DNA of 25,862 nucleotides from Chara braunii (taxonomy: Eukaryota > Streptophyta > Charophyceae > Charales > Characeae). Location: the NCBI GenBank assembly GCA_003427395.1, contig BFEA01000442.1, positions 299,231 through 325,092 on the forward strand. The letters run 5' to 3'. How positions within the stretch are numbered: position 1 is the stretch's first letter; each line of letters starts with the position of its first letter. Made by a program: the position numbers and the translations under genes. Shown here piece after piece: positions 16,980 to 25,862 of the stretch. The notes below the pieces were generated by a model. The model was not told where the DNA came from and made no database searches. It saw only the letters and a program-made list of their open reading frames with translations.

Positions 16980-17737
16980 TCGTGAAAGTGCCTCCCTCTG
17001 CAAAGGGAAGGAAGCACCGGTTTCCAGGGTGGTCGCGCGTTCAGGGAGTCGCTGCCCAAGACGCAACCTCTTTTCTACATTACGGGAGGCTGAGCGGTAG
17101 CCCCAACCTCACTTACGACATTTGAGTAAGGACAGAGGTACTGACTGCCGTTCCCAACTATGGTCGGTAGTGCGTTTCTCTCGGCTGCCCCGGCCGCATG
17201 GCCGAGGTTGTATTAATTTTTCAGTCGTCTTTAGATTTTACGGTGGTGCAATCTTCCGTCTTTCATATACCGGCCGGTCTTGACGCCTCTGAACTTGTTC
17301 TAATTCATTTCTGCCTTACCGTCTGATCCTTTAACGGTTTTAGATTGTGTTCGCCGCATCCTGTGCGACCTTTCTTGTTTTTCTTTCAACCCTCCGACCC
17401 TTGTGGTCGGAGACTTTTAATTTTACTAACCCCTTCTTCAGTCTTTGTCCGGGTCAAAGTGACGCGCGCTGTTTAATCCACTAATCTTTACCGTCTCTGC
17501 GTTCGCCATGACAACGCAAGCGAGCATTCGAAAAAAAAAATAACCATTGACTCTAGTTCGTGCGCGCCGTGTTTCAGCGTTTGCGCAAAGAAAACTTTCT
17601 CGACCATAGTAGTTGAGGGATTTGCCTCATTTCCCGTTTTTAGCCGTCTTCAGTCTGTCTGTTGGTGCCGACGTTGTGTCGACTACAAAATCATGAGCGG
17701 ATACCCTTGTAAGGGTATCAGCTCCGACAATGCCCAT
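16980..17737. other. Unassigned non-coding region with hairpins
   Basis: No gene is seen. A perfect 8-bp stem CTCCGACC with loop CTTGT lies at 17392-17399/17405-17412, followed by a T-rich stretch. A CTCGGC/GCCGAG inverted pair lies at about 17178-17205. Otherwise nothing could be named. Confidence 0.4.
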
Positions 17738-18860
17738 ACATGCATAAGAGAAGGGGGAGAGGACATAGAGTCCACACTGCACACAAATCAGAGTAGGCAG
17801 CGGAATACAACTATGTAGAGATGGGGAGAAGACACACAGTGTTTCCCACTCTCTGACAAACTCCCAACAACCAATCACAAGAAAAACCTTCGAGGATAAC
17901 AATTGAAATGACACTGATGTTTAACCAACTCAAACAATTATCGTAACAGAGTTTGTTCCAGTATCTCGCCCTCTCAGAACTCACACCCCACTCTCTATCC
18001 TACACCCAGTTAGTGGCGCCACATCAGAATGGCCTCCCAGAGGCCAGCGCCAACNAGTATCTCGCCCTCTCAGAACTCACACCCCACTCTCTATCCTACA
18101 CCCAGTTAGTGGCGCCACATCAGAATGGCCTCCCAGAGGCCAGCGCCAACCACCCTGATGAAGAACAGGTCCTGCGATGAAGTCTTCAGTGTCGATGGAC
18201 AACTCTGACGATGGAACAGGCAGCTATGGCTGCCACCACCCACGAGTACACAGTGTAGAGCCTCGATGTAGCCCGGCCAGACGCAGATACCCCCAGGGGT
18301 AGATGCGCTGAGGATGCCCCAGCTATGGCAGACTCAGACTGGGCCGGCTATGGCTGTTGTCAACGCCGAAGTCTTAGGATGCCGCCTGCAGACAGACACT
18401 GCCACCAACTTCCTTGGCTTCTCCAACGCTGCTTCGTGAGAAATGGACTGCCAAAAGTCCTGAACCGATGGGCCTAACCTATCTATAGACTACAGCTACG
18501 CTAGCCTAGACCTAGACCGGACTGACTGACTTACCGGTACCGTTTCTGTTTCGGCCCCTCGGCCTCTACCGGACCCGACTATAGGCTATAGGACCGTCTA
18601 TCAGCATAGGCCACTAAGGGCCTGTCTGTCCTAGGGGTAGCCCGGGCCTGCTATACACAGTTAGGATAGCTGTAGGAATCCGAGTTAGTAGTGGGCCAAT
18701 AATTTTCTAGATTTGCAGATATGTCCCTCACGAATTTCCTTACAGGTAGGTCTCTCGGTTAGCCCTCAGCCAAACAAAATTACGAATCTAACCCTACCGG
18801 TTAGTGTACAGCCTCGCAGTCAATCGCGGCAGTTAGAATCAGCAAGTCATTGCAGGCTTA
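17738..18860 (-). repeat. 3' LTR of the Ty3/gypsy element
   Basis: Only 17738-18054 (repeated in part at 18056-18150) can be matched to the right-hand copy, because the right LTR leaves the window. The inner limit near 18854-18860 is inferred from the G-rich tract at 18861-18867 that follows the integrase stop. Its minus-strand 3' end reads CCTCTCCCCCTTC. Allowing for the duplicated contig overlap, the length would be about 1.0 kb. Confidence 0.7.
17960..18150. other. Assembly join: 95-bp identical overlap around a single N
   Basis: 17960-18054 and 18056-18150 are identical 95-base sequences flanking one N at 18055, and the same 95 bases end the window (25768-25862). This is what two contigs placed end to end without merging their shared overlap look like. 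The apparent tandem duplication is not evidence of a biological repeat. Confidence 0.85.
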
Positions 18861-18867
18861 CCCCCCC
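18861..18867 (-). other. Candidate polypurine tract
   Basis: The minus strand has GGGGGGG about 20 bases after the integrase stop, followed by TAAGCCTGCAATGAC. This is where the primer for plus-strand DNA synthesis should lie, next to the 3' LTR start. It is short and made only of G, so the call is tentative. Confidence 0.4.
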
Positions 18868-18887
18868 GGGGAGCGATGACCTCCGAG

Positions 18888-20290
18888 CTAGGGATGCAGA
18901 CGCGGTGAACGGCGTGGAAGGTTGCCCTTCTGAGCCGCTTCATATCTCAACACAATAGACTTTACTGTCTTGAGGAGTTCCCTTCTGTAGAACCATCTTC
19001 TCTCAGAAGGAGGCTGGAATGCGAACCTCACAAGATACTGTTGATCGGGGTTTGTGCCCCACTCATCCTCGATCCGTTCCACGTCATATCCCTTGCCAGG
19101 GATCGGTGGACCGAATTGAGGAGGCCGGTCAGGAAATGCATCAGCTGGAGTGAAAGGCAGCAGCTTGGATGCATGAAAGACCGGGTAGGTGCGTAGATGA
19201 AGCGGGATGTCGATAACATATGACGGACCAAAGGGATCAGCGCCCACTGTATCTAGGACCTGCCATGGACCTAGGTAACGTGGCAACAGCTTAGGGGAGA
19301 TATCCTCCTCCCTCGATAGCTCAGAGCTGGCCACCCAGACATGATCACCAGTGCGGATGGGGGAAGGCCGCCTGTGGTGATTATCTTGTTCAATCATAGC
19401 CTTTTGGGCTTTGAACAAGTTCGCGTGGGCTCTTTCCACATCTAGACGATAACGTCTGGTGAACTCTGCTGTGCCTGGTGTCAGATCAGGCTTAGCCTTA
19501 TCGATGATGTCATCGAGAGGCTGTCGTGGCTCACGCCCCCAGTGTAATCGGTAGGGACTAAACCCTGTCGAGGAGTGGACAGACATGTTATACATGAGTT
19601 GTGCCCTAGCCAAGTGAAGATCCCAGTCCTACTGGTCTGGAGAGATGACAAGACGTAGTAGCTGGAATAAGACTTGGTTCGTCACTTCAGCCAAACCATT
19701 GGCTTCAGGATGATGACCAGAAGTCATGTCCAGTCGTGAGTGCAGATAGTCCTTATAGTAGGAGTGTCACTCATCGCTGCAAAATCGGGGATCTCGATCA
19801 CTGACTACAGAAGTGGGCGGTCCATGGTGTGTGACCCACCTCTCTGAAAAGGCTGCTCTCACAGCCGGGACTCTAGCTACCACTGGTAAGGGAATGAACT
19901 CTGCGTATTTGGAGAACCTGTCCACGGGAACCTGACGCATGCCACGATGGGTGGTCTTGCCTAAATCTATGAAGTCTATCGATACAGATTCAGCAGGGCC
20001 ATCAGGTATGGGTAAGGGTTTGAGCAGTCTCAAAGGAGGTCTACGCTGGACCTTATTCCTTTGGCAGAGTTCACAGGTGTCCACATAGCGCAGCATATCA
20101 CTCCGCATCTCCTTCCAGAAGAAGTGTGACGATAGGGCTGCATATGACTTTAGAACCCAAAATGTCCACGGGCGTCATGACACTCTGACATCACCAGTGT
20201 CCTGAGCCGCTGGTCCTGGGGAATGCACAAGCGCTCCTCACCTCTACTGTAGGTATACAACAGTTCTAAACTTAGAGCATAACCTGGTTC
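18888..20290 (-). pseudogene. Integrase with GPY/F-like and chromodomain-like C-terminus
   Basis: The enzyme joins the element's DNA copy to the genome. Reading leftward: an HHCC zinc-binding part (ECHDARGHFG near 20160-20190; CELC near 20070) and a D-D-E core with SIDFID, VVSDRDPRF and SGHHPEANGLAEVTNQ. Counting from the ATG at 19613, a GPY/F-like module lies at residues about 108-154 (PRYLGPW, then YPVFHASKLLPF). At about 177-226 a chromodomain-like stretch (DVERIEDEW, QQYLVRF, WFYRREL) follows. Breaks: a frameshift near 20150 in the HHCC part; TGA at 19767-19769 just after SDE; TAG at 19629-19631 between PDQ and DWDL. The frames on both sides of each stop agree, so these are point changes. 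The C-terminal 241 codons are open. Confidence 0.92.
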
Positions 20291-21040
20291 AGAGTTAGGA
20301 TCTGCTTACAGATTCCTGAGGCAGTAGACGAGCAATGGTCTGACGGGTCTCCTCTCTAAAGGAGTGAGTAGAGGAGATCAGAGCAAAAGAGTCAGGCCTA
20401 CGAGAGAGGGAATTTGCTACCTTGTTGTAGCAGCCCTTCTTATGCTTTAGTTCAAAGTCAAACATGTCGATGACCTGAATATATTGTGCCAACTTATCAT
20501 TCAACTCTCCCTAGGACTTCATCCACTGCAGGGTGGAGTGATCTGAAAAGATCTTGAAGTGTCTTCCCAGGAGAAAGTGCTTCCAGTGTTTCAGGGCACA
20601 GACAAGAGCGTATAACTCTTTCTCGTAGGTGGAGTCCTGGAGCTTTTGAGTCTTGATCGTCTTACTCGTAAACTCTACAGGTCGTAGACCATTCCCATCA
20701 TCCTGCTGAAGACAAGGGCGTACAGGTCGTAGACCATTCCTATCATCCTGCTGAAGACAAGGACGTATAGCTCCATACTGACTGGCGTCAGCGGTCAGGA
20801 TGAATGGCAAAGTGGGGTCAGGTAACTTCAGCACAGACGCACGAGTCAAGGCCTTCTTGAGTCGTGTGAAGGCCAACTGACAGGGAAGGGACCAAAGAAA
20901 AGGAGTGTCTTTCTTTGTTAGGTTGGTCAGGGGTGCAGCCACTGCAGAAAAGTTTCTGACAAACTTTCTGTAGTATGAGGCTAAACCCATGAAGGACCTG
21001 ACATCCCTCACTGTCTGTGGCTGAGGCCACTCCTGAATAG
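20291..21040 (-). pseudogene. RNase H domain of pol
   Basis: It degrades the RNA strand of the RNA-DNA hybrid during reverse transcription. Visible motifs are FILTADASQYGA (first Asp), YEKELYALVCALKHWK (Glu) and IFSDHSTLQWM (Asp), then HKKGCYNKVANSLSRR at the end. A TAG at 20511-20513 follows QWMKS where related proteins usually have Gln-Gly; the frame is unchanged after it. A 45-bp tandem duplication sits between the first Asp and the Glu. A frame change near 20295-20310 separates it from the integrase. Confidence 0.9.
20676..20765 (-). repeat. 45-bp in-frame tandem duplication inside RNase H
   Basis: 20676-20720 and 20721-20765 differ at about two positions and encode RPCLQQDDRNGLRPV then RPCLQQDDGNGLRPV. 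Gypsy RNase H normally has one such loop (VLQQDDG...RPV) after the first catalytic Asp. The copy keeps the frame but lengthens the fold by 15 residues. Confidence 0.9.
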
Positions 21041-21994
21041 CAACAATCTTGGCTGCTTCAAGAGCCAGACCATCTCCAGAGATTACGTGACCCAGGTAGA
21101 TGACAGAGGGAACTCCAAAAGAGAACTTCTCTCTGTTGATCTTGTACTAGCTGTCACGTAACGACTGAAGGACAAGAGCCAAATGCTCCGCATGTTCCCT
21201 AGCAGTTTTGCTGAATACCAGGATATCATCCAGGTAAACAACCATAAACTTGTCCAGAAAAGGCCTAAAGATGCGGTGCATCTCTGTCTGGAAGGTGTCT
21301 GGGGCGTTGCAAAGTCCAAATGGCATGACCAAGAACTCGTAAGTCCCATACCTGGTCTTGAAGGCTATCTTGTAGACATCCTCCTCTGCCATCTCAATCT
21401 GGTGGTAGCTAGATTTGGGGTCGACTTTGTTGAACACTGTGCAGCCCTGCACCATGTTTAGGAGGACGTCGATCCTAGGAAGTGGCTCAATACTCTTCCT
21501 AGTGATCTTGTTGAGCCCCTGTAGTTAAAGCACATTCTGAACTCGCTGTTCCCTTTGGGCACAAAGAGAACATGTGCACCGAATTCAGAAGTGCTGGGTC
21601 TGATCCAGCCCTTGCTGGTCAGGATCTCAAGCTGCTTTTTGAGCTCCTCTAGCTCAGCAGGGGACATCCTGTAGATGCGGCCCTTAGGAGGAACCGCTGC
21701 AAGCAGCAGCTCGATGTGATGCTTGGTTGGCCGGTTGGGTAACCCAAAGGACTCCTGCATCAAATCAGCATACTGATCTACCACCTGTTGTATCTCAGGA
21801 GGACAGGAAACAGGGCGAGCATCTGTTTGCTTGACCAAAGCAATAAACAAACGATCGTGGTGGTACTGGCGTGAGAGAGCATGAAACTCCCTCGCTCTCA
21901 GGCAGTAGCAAGATGTCTTAGGGTGGTGATCAATAGCAATTATGCATGGCTGATACACACCCTGGTTACTAGGTAGCTCAACCTTTGGGATCTG
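21041..21994 (-). pseudogene. Reverse transcriptase domain of pol
   Basis: RNA-dependent DNA polymerase. From right to left: the N-terminal stretch (LEELKKQLEILTSKGWIRPSTSEF, reported in parts at 21600-21670), HVLFVPK, RMCFNYR, then after a one-base loss near 21525 GLNKITRKSIEPLPRID, FNKVDPKSSYHQI (first Asp), FLVMPFGLCNAPDTFQ, and the YLDD active site at 21225-21236. A TAG at 21147-21149 precedes YKINREKFSF in the same frame; relatives usually have Gln or another residue there. GHVISGDGL and the connection to RNase H follow. Confidence 0.95.
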
Positions 21995-22553
21995 TCAGTC
22001 GATCCATGGGTTAAATGCCTTCAGCCACTGCATAGAGAATACCAAGTCAAAAGGCAGCTCAGGGAAAATATAGAAGTTCAGACTGTGTCTGACTTCTCCA
22101 GCACTATCGAAGGTCACAGGGATGCCTTTGACCTTCTCCCTGATGGTGAGCACTGTAGAGTCACCAATCCTCACCAGCAGCGGTTGCTGCAGCTGCTGAA
22201 CTTTCATGCCCAGATGCAGCTTTTTCACTGCACTGGGAGACATGAAGTTCCTGGTGGCTCCACAGTCCAACAGCCCTGTGATCCTGGTGCCGTTGATCAG
22301 GGTCCGAAGCATGATGAGATCAGACTTGTTTTTCTTCTGTTCCTTCAGATGAAGGAAGAAGGCTGCAAGAGACTGAAGCTCATCCTGCCCCGGGTCCTGA
22401 TCCGGGTCAGGATCCTCATAACAAAAGGATGTTGTTCGCGCAGTCCCCAAACAATCATCATCACATACAGTCTCAACTGAAACAGCTGTAGATTCACCTA
22501 CCGGAGTAGATGAAGGTGCAGCACTGGGGGAACTGCAGTCCCCAGGGTCCGTT
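21995..22553 (-). pseudogene. Aspartic protease domain of pol
   Basis: Retropepsin that cuts the polyprotein. The active-site segment reads GLLDCGATRNFMS near 22250-22290, a D-C-G form of the usual D-S/T-G. LPFDLVFSMQWL follows, typical of gypsy proteases. The frame is +1 relative to gag and open from about 22590 to the TGA at 21995-21997, which falls right after WID where a Trp is likely. RT continues in the same frame, so protease and RT were one polyprotein. Confidence 0.88.
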
Positions 22554-24159
22554 TCAGTTTTTTGATTGACCTGGGCCTGGCATGTAAGGGCAGTCCCTTA
22601 GGAAATGTTGTCCCTCACATCTCAGGCAGACCCCTCGCTCCTTCCTTCTTCTCCAGAGGTCATGCCAGGGGAGTGTGGTTGGGTTGAGAGGGCCAGCTGG
22701 CATTCAAACGTCTTTGGGCAGATTAGGACGTTGGGAAGAGGAAGGCAGACGTCCCTTTTCCTTCCCCTTTGCATTGGCTGAGGATATGGTGGGGGAGAAT
22801 TTCTTCTGCTGCTGCAGGACTCCCAAAACAGCCTGAGTCAGGGCAGCTGCAACATCTGTCTCAGGAGCAGATCCAGTCCTAGTTGAAGGTGCATCAGCAT
22901 GGGAATCTGAATCTGAACCCGATGCAGATCCCGCATGAGTAAAGGCCGCCTTTCCCTTTCTGCCACCTCTAGGGAAGGCACCTTTCCTCTTGTCAGAGGA
23001 TGGTGCCTGAACATGAAGCTTTGCCTCCACGTCCAGGGCTGCACGGCCAAAGGACATCCAGTCCTTGTGCCCAACGTTGTACAACGCAACAACAAACTTC
23101 TCAGGCGCTGCCCTGCAAAAGTTGGTCAGCAAATCATCAATTGACATGACCAACCCAAGGGTGGAGGTTAGCTGCTCGAATTCTGCGAACAAGGCATGCA
23201 GGGTGCCGCTGTATCGCTGCTGTCCCAGGCGAGCAATTCTGTCAGCAGCCTTGCGGGCCCGCTCCTTGTCTGCAAATCGGTCCTCCAGGGCCTGCAGAAG
23301 TTTGTCCACCCCAAGCCCAAAAGCCCAGTCCTCCATGGACTGCTGCAGACTGCTGGAGGTTGAGGTAGCCCACTTCAAAGCGGGCCCCTCCAGCAGTCCC
23401 AGAACAGTCGCCACCTTGGTCTGTTCTGCACAGACAAAGCCCCTCAAGTAGGCTTTAGTCCCAACAGCCCAGTCCCCAACATCAGCCTTGGGGTCATCAC
23501 CCCTAAACTTGTTGGGTGCACGGATCTTGAGACCTCTTTGATCCCCTGCAGTAACAACAACATAGGTGGCTTTGCCTGGGTTCTTTTGGGAATGAGGTGG
23601 TGTCTAGGAAGAATGCACTGAACCATGGGGGGATGAAGGAGGGGTAGAAGGAGGAGAAGGTTTGGGTTTATCAGAGGGAGTTCAGGGGCAATCAGCTTGG
23701 CGGCTGACAGTTAAGCAGTCAAGTTTTGAATCGCATCCAGGATCTTGGACTGTTGAGCTCCCAGGTCGTCAACCCGACGCTCCAAACGATCAAAACGATC
23801 ATCCAGTTCGTGAAATAGGAACTGGTGATCTTGTGCTCCAAGATGATCGTCTCTGCCAGGTGTTTAGTCACTTGTGCACAGCGGTCATCTGAGAGCACCT
23901 TGTCTAGCTGCTGCAACAGATAGTCCCTTCTGGAATTATCTGTTGCAGCCTCTAGCTCAGCTGCCTCCTGACGTTCCAATTCTGCAAGACGGTCCTGTTG
24001 CTGCCGCAACTGCTCTTGCAACTCCTTCTTTTCCTGCTGAGTAGCGGTCAGAGGTGGAGGTGGAGGAGTGGAGGTTGAAGGCTGTTGACCTTCCACCTTC
24101 ATGACCACTTCCACCTGTGGCTGCTGCAGAGCCCCCTGATCAGAAATTTTCCCTTTCAA
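22554..24159 (-). pseudogene. gag: coiled coil, capsid-like core and zinc knuckle
   Basis: Structural protein that packages element RNA. From an ATG at 24159 it starts with Gln/Pro-rich and Glu/Gln/Leu heptad-like sequence (KKELQEQLRQQQDRLAELER). A shift near 23850 leads to a second coiled coil (ELDDRFDRLERRVDDL). A Pro/Ser linker then reaches the capsid-like core (RAPNKFRGDD, DWAVGTKAYL, GLLEGPALKW). A Ser/basic region follows, then the zinc knuckle CLRCEGQHFLRDC near 22580-22620. Stops: TAA 23711-23713, TAG 23604-23606 and TGA 22704-22706 (just before the knuckle, frame unchanged). The final stop is at 22554-22556, with pol in the +1 frame. A frame change also lies near 23660-23700. Confidence 0.9.
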
Positions 24160-25557
24160 AAATACAAAAATAAAAACAACAACCTGAGTGTGCAGCGATA
24201 ATCAGATTCATTCAGACACTCTGGAATCGCTGCAAAACTCAGATACTGGAATAGGTGGGTGTATAGGCAATCGGCGGTTTGGGTTGGAAGGGTGTCTCTG
24301 GGGTCAGGTGTCAGACATACTGTAAGTCCAGCAAAATCATACACACGATTTTCTTTTACTGACCCTGCACCACACTGGAGTTTGTAGAGTCACTCCACTA
24401 CTCTTCCAGAGACCCACTAGATTTTCAGTACCCACTAGAAAACAAGTGTAATCAGTGAGAATGATAGATATGGTTAGTACAGACAGGAGAGATCAACCAC
24501 CACAAGCGATTCAGACAGATACCCTATATCCTGACTCGGACTCTAATCTTGACCCTGATGACTCTGGTGGCCATATCCTAGGGTATGGCGAAGTACAGTA
24601 GTCACTGTATCCAGTGAAATACTGTAAATCCAATCATGCGATTCTGCAGTATTGCCTATTTTCAATTTGCGATTCATTAGGGACTGACAAATTTGAATTC
24701 TAACGGACAGAATTGAAGTTATGATTGACCCTAATTAGCATAGGCTATAAATAGACTCAGCGCCAAACTGGAATTCACAATATCACTACCTTTGCAGTGC
24801 AGAATTCCCAATTTGAACATCCCAGAATAATCGCAATGCAGTAAAGCAGTCACAGAACAATTTTGGATGGAAAAGAGTCAACAGAGGGTTAGAAATGAGC
24901 AGAGAGAGGTAGGGGAGAGATGGCTATGCCTGTCATGCAGTCTGCGATTTTCACATCCAGTCACTGACAGACAGATAGACCATTACAATTGACTAATCTA
25001 GTCCTATATGGATCGCTATGCAGGTAGGTGCATGGAACGGACTCACTTTCAGAGAATCTTGCAGGTGTTGATGAAGATCTGGCTGTGGCAGATGATAACC
25101 CTTATCTCGCCAATTTCTTCCAGATATTCCTCCTGACAATCTCACACACAGAACTGCTCCAAACTTGTTGATCGACCTCAAGATCCTGTAGCGCTGCACT
25201 CCCTCAACCCAGATCCCCTGTATCTGGTCCTGTGGGCCTGTGGCGCCCAGATAGCCAACAACAAAATATCTCGCCACAGTGTCTAGTAGCCGCTGATGCT
25301 AAAGTTAGCCCCAGATGGGGTTATTTCTCCTGGAGATTGATATCCTCTGTCAATCTCTGTCAACGCTACCCAGGGATAATGCCGCTCAGGGTTCCCTGAT
25401 GTCCTCAGGGGTAATTCGCCACTCTGGGGTAATTCGCAATACTACCCTCGGGGTTTGCTATGGCGAATTAGCCCTGTACTCGCCACTTCCTGACAAGCGC
25501 CCTGACAGGCTCAGTGCGCTTACTCAGTGCAACCACTGAACACTTGAATCCACCGCT
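24160..25557 (-). other. Untranslated leader between 5' LTR and gag
   Basis: About 1.4 kb without recognisable coding sequence. GGGGTAATTCGC occurs at 25408-25419 and 25426-25437, with a related inverted copy (GGCGAATTAG) near 25460. On the plus strand a TATAAATA box lies at 24746-24753, pointing away from the element's own direction. Next to the LTR edge the minus strand reads GCGGTGGATTCAAG; I cannot match this confidently to a tRNA 3' end. Confidence 0.55.
24746..24753 (+). promoter_or_regulatory. TATA-box-like TATAAATA on the antisense strand of the element
   Basis: TATAAATA in the context GGCTATAAATAGACTCAG is a textbook core-promoter sequence. It points rightward, toward the 5' LTR and against the element's transcription. 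No gene starts downstream within the window, so it may be chance in an AT-rich leader. Confidence 0.25.
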
Positions 25558-25862
25558 GAAGGGGGAGAGGAGACAGAGTCCACACTGCACACAAATCAGA
25601 GTAGGCAGCGGAATACAACTATGCACAGATGGGGAAAAGACACACAATGTTTCCCACTCTCTAACAAACTCCCAACAACCAATCACAAGAAGAACCTGCG
25701 AGGATAACAATTGAAATGACACTGATGTTGAGCCAACTCAAACAATTATCGTAACAGAGTTTGTTCTAGTATCTCGCCCTCTCAGAACTCACACCCCACT
25801 CTCTATCCTACACCCAGTTAGTGGCGCCACATCAGAATGGCCTCCCAGAGGCCAGCGCCAAC
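25558..25862 (-). repeat. 5' LTR of the Ty3/gypsy element, partial
   Basis: Matches 17738-18054 with about 12 differences in 305 bases. On the minus strand its inner end reads CCTCTCCCCCTTCA, closing with the CA expected of an LTR (TG in plus-strand reading at 25556-25557). The outer part lies beyond the window. The window stops at the same base at which the contig at 18054 stops. Confidence 0.9.

Larger units (their letters stand above)
17738..25862 (-). mobile_element. Ty3/gypsy LTR retrotransposon, chromovirus-like, inactivated
   Basis: The order on the minus strand is LTR, leader, gag, protease, reverse transcriptase, RNase H, integrase, LTR. Integrase after RNase H is diagnostic for Ty3/gypsy (copia has it before RT). 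The two LTR copies, compared over 17738-18054 and 25558-25862, differ at about 12 of 305 positions. The right LTR is cut by the window end. The coding region carries eight in-frame stops and several frameshifts, so the copy cannot make its own proteins. The integrase C-terminus looks like a divergent chromodomain, a part that in chromoviruses guides insertion into particular chromatin. Confidence 0.95.

Noticed and set aside
17953-18180. Open frame with a duplicated peptide around an X
   Set aside because: It is created by the unmerged 95-bp contig overlap around the N at 18055, inside an LTR.
22554-22570. A -1 ribosomal slippery site (A AAA AAC) at the gag stop
   Set aside because: The heptamer is present in frame, but protease lies in the +1 frame, so a -1 slip would not reach it. 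The shift could be +1 recoding or a simple indel.

Overview
This is a eukaryotic, repeat-dominated nuclear window with no intact host gene that I can name. It carries broken class II and class I transposons, long TC, GA, GATA, AAT and TA microsatellites, plant-type retrotransposon parts (a tRNA-Asp-like primer site, a Ty3/gypsy polyprotein with a chromodomain-like tail) and a MuDR-type transposase. This points to a streptophyte. My impression is a charophyte alga such as Chara, but the sequence alone does not prove it. Two assembly gaps are present: 135 N at 12724-12858 and a single N at 18055.

Layout. 1-1066: no recognised gene; a short direct repeat and a hairpin-rich stretch near 635-786. 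1067-3653 (+): a MULE (MuDR-like) transposase gene with two apparent frameshifts. Its C-terminus runs into a 77-bp segment that recurs inverted at 7224-7300. 3693-5080: non-coding with large TC, GATA and GA tracts. 5081-6371 (-): a broken CCHC zinc-knuckle protein with a very acidic tail. To its right lie an untranslated leader, a tRNA-Asp-like primer binding site (7198-7217) and an LTR-end-like segment, so it reads as the gag end of a truncated minus-strand retroelement. 8.1-10.55 kb: no gene, but a dense field of short perfect stem-loops, many with NACA loops and covarying stems, including a 71-bp-period minisatellite. 10.8-16.3 kb: microsatellites, a roughly 300-bp repeat present twice, a 175-bp foldback (MITE-like) element, a threefold diverged repeat between CA tracts and pyrimidine-rich tracts. 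16.38-17.5 kb: tRNA-like (SINE-like) fragments, more hairpins and a degenerate tRNA-Met-type primer site.

17738-25862 (-): one nearly complete Ty3/gypsy element. Read on the minus strand it runs: 5' LTR (right edge of the window, cut off), leader, gag with coiled coil and zinc knuckle, aspartic protease, reverse transcriptase, RNase H, integrase with HHCC, D-D-E, GPY/F-like and chromodomain-like parts, G-rich tract, 3' LTR. Its coding region has eight premature stops, each explainable by one C-to-T or G-to-A change, plus several frameshifts and a 45-bp tandem duplication inside RNase H. It is a fossil decaying in a way typical of methylated DNA. The feature I find least explained is the NACA-loop hairpin field at 8.1-10.55 kb.
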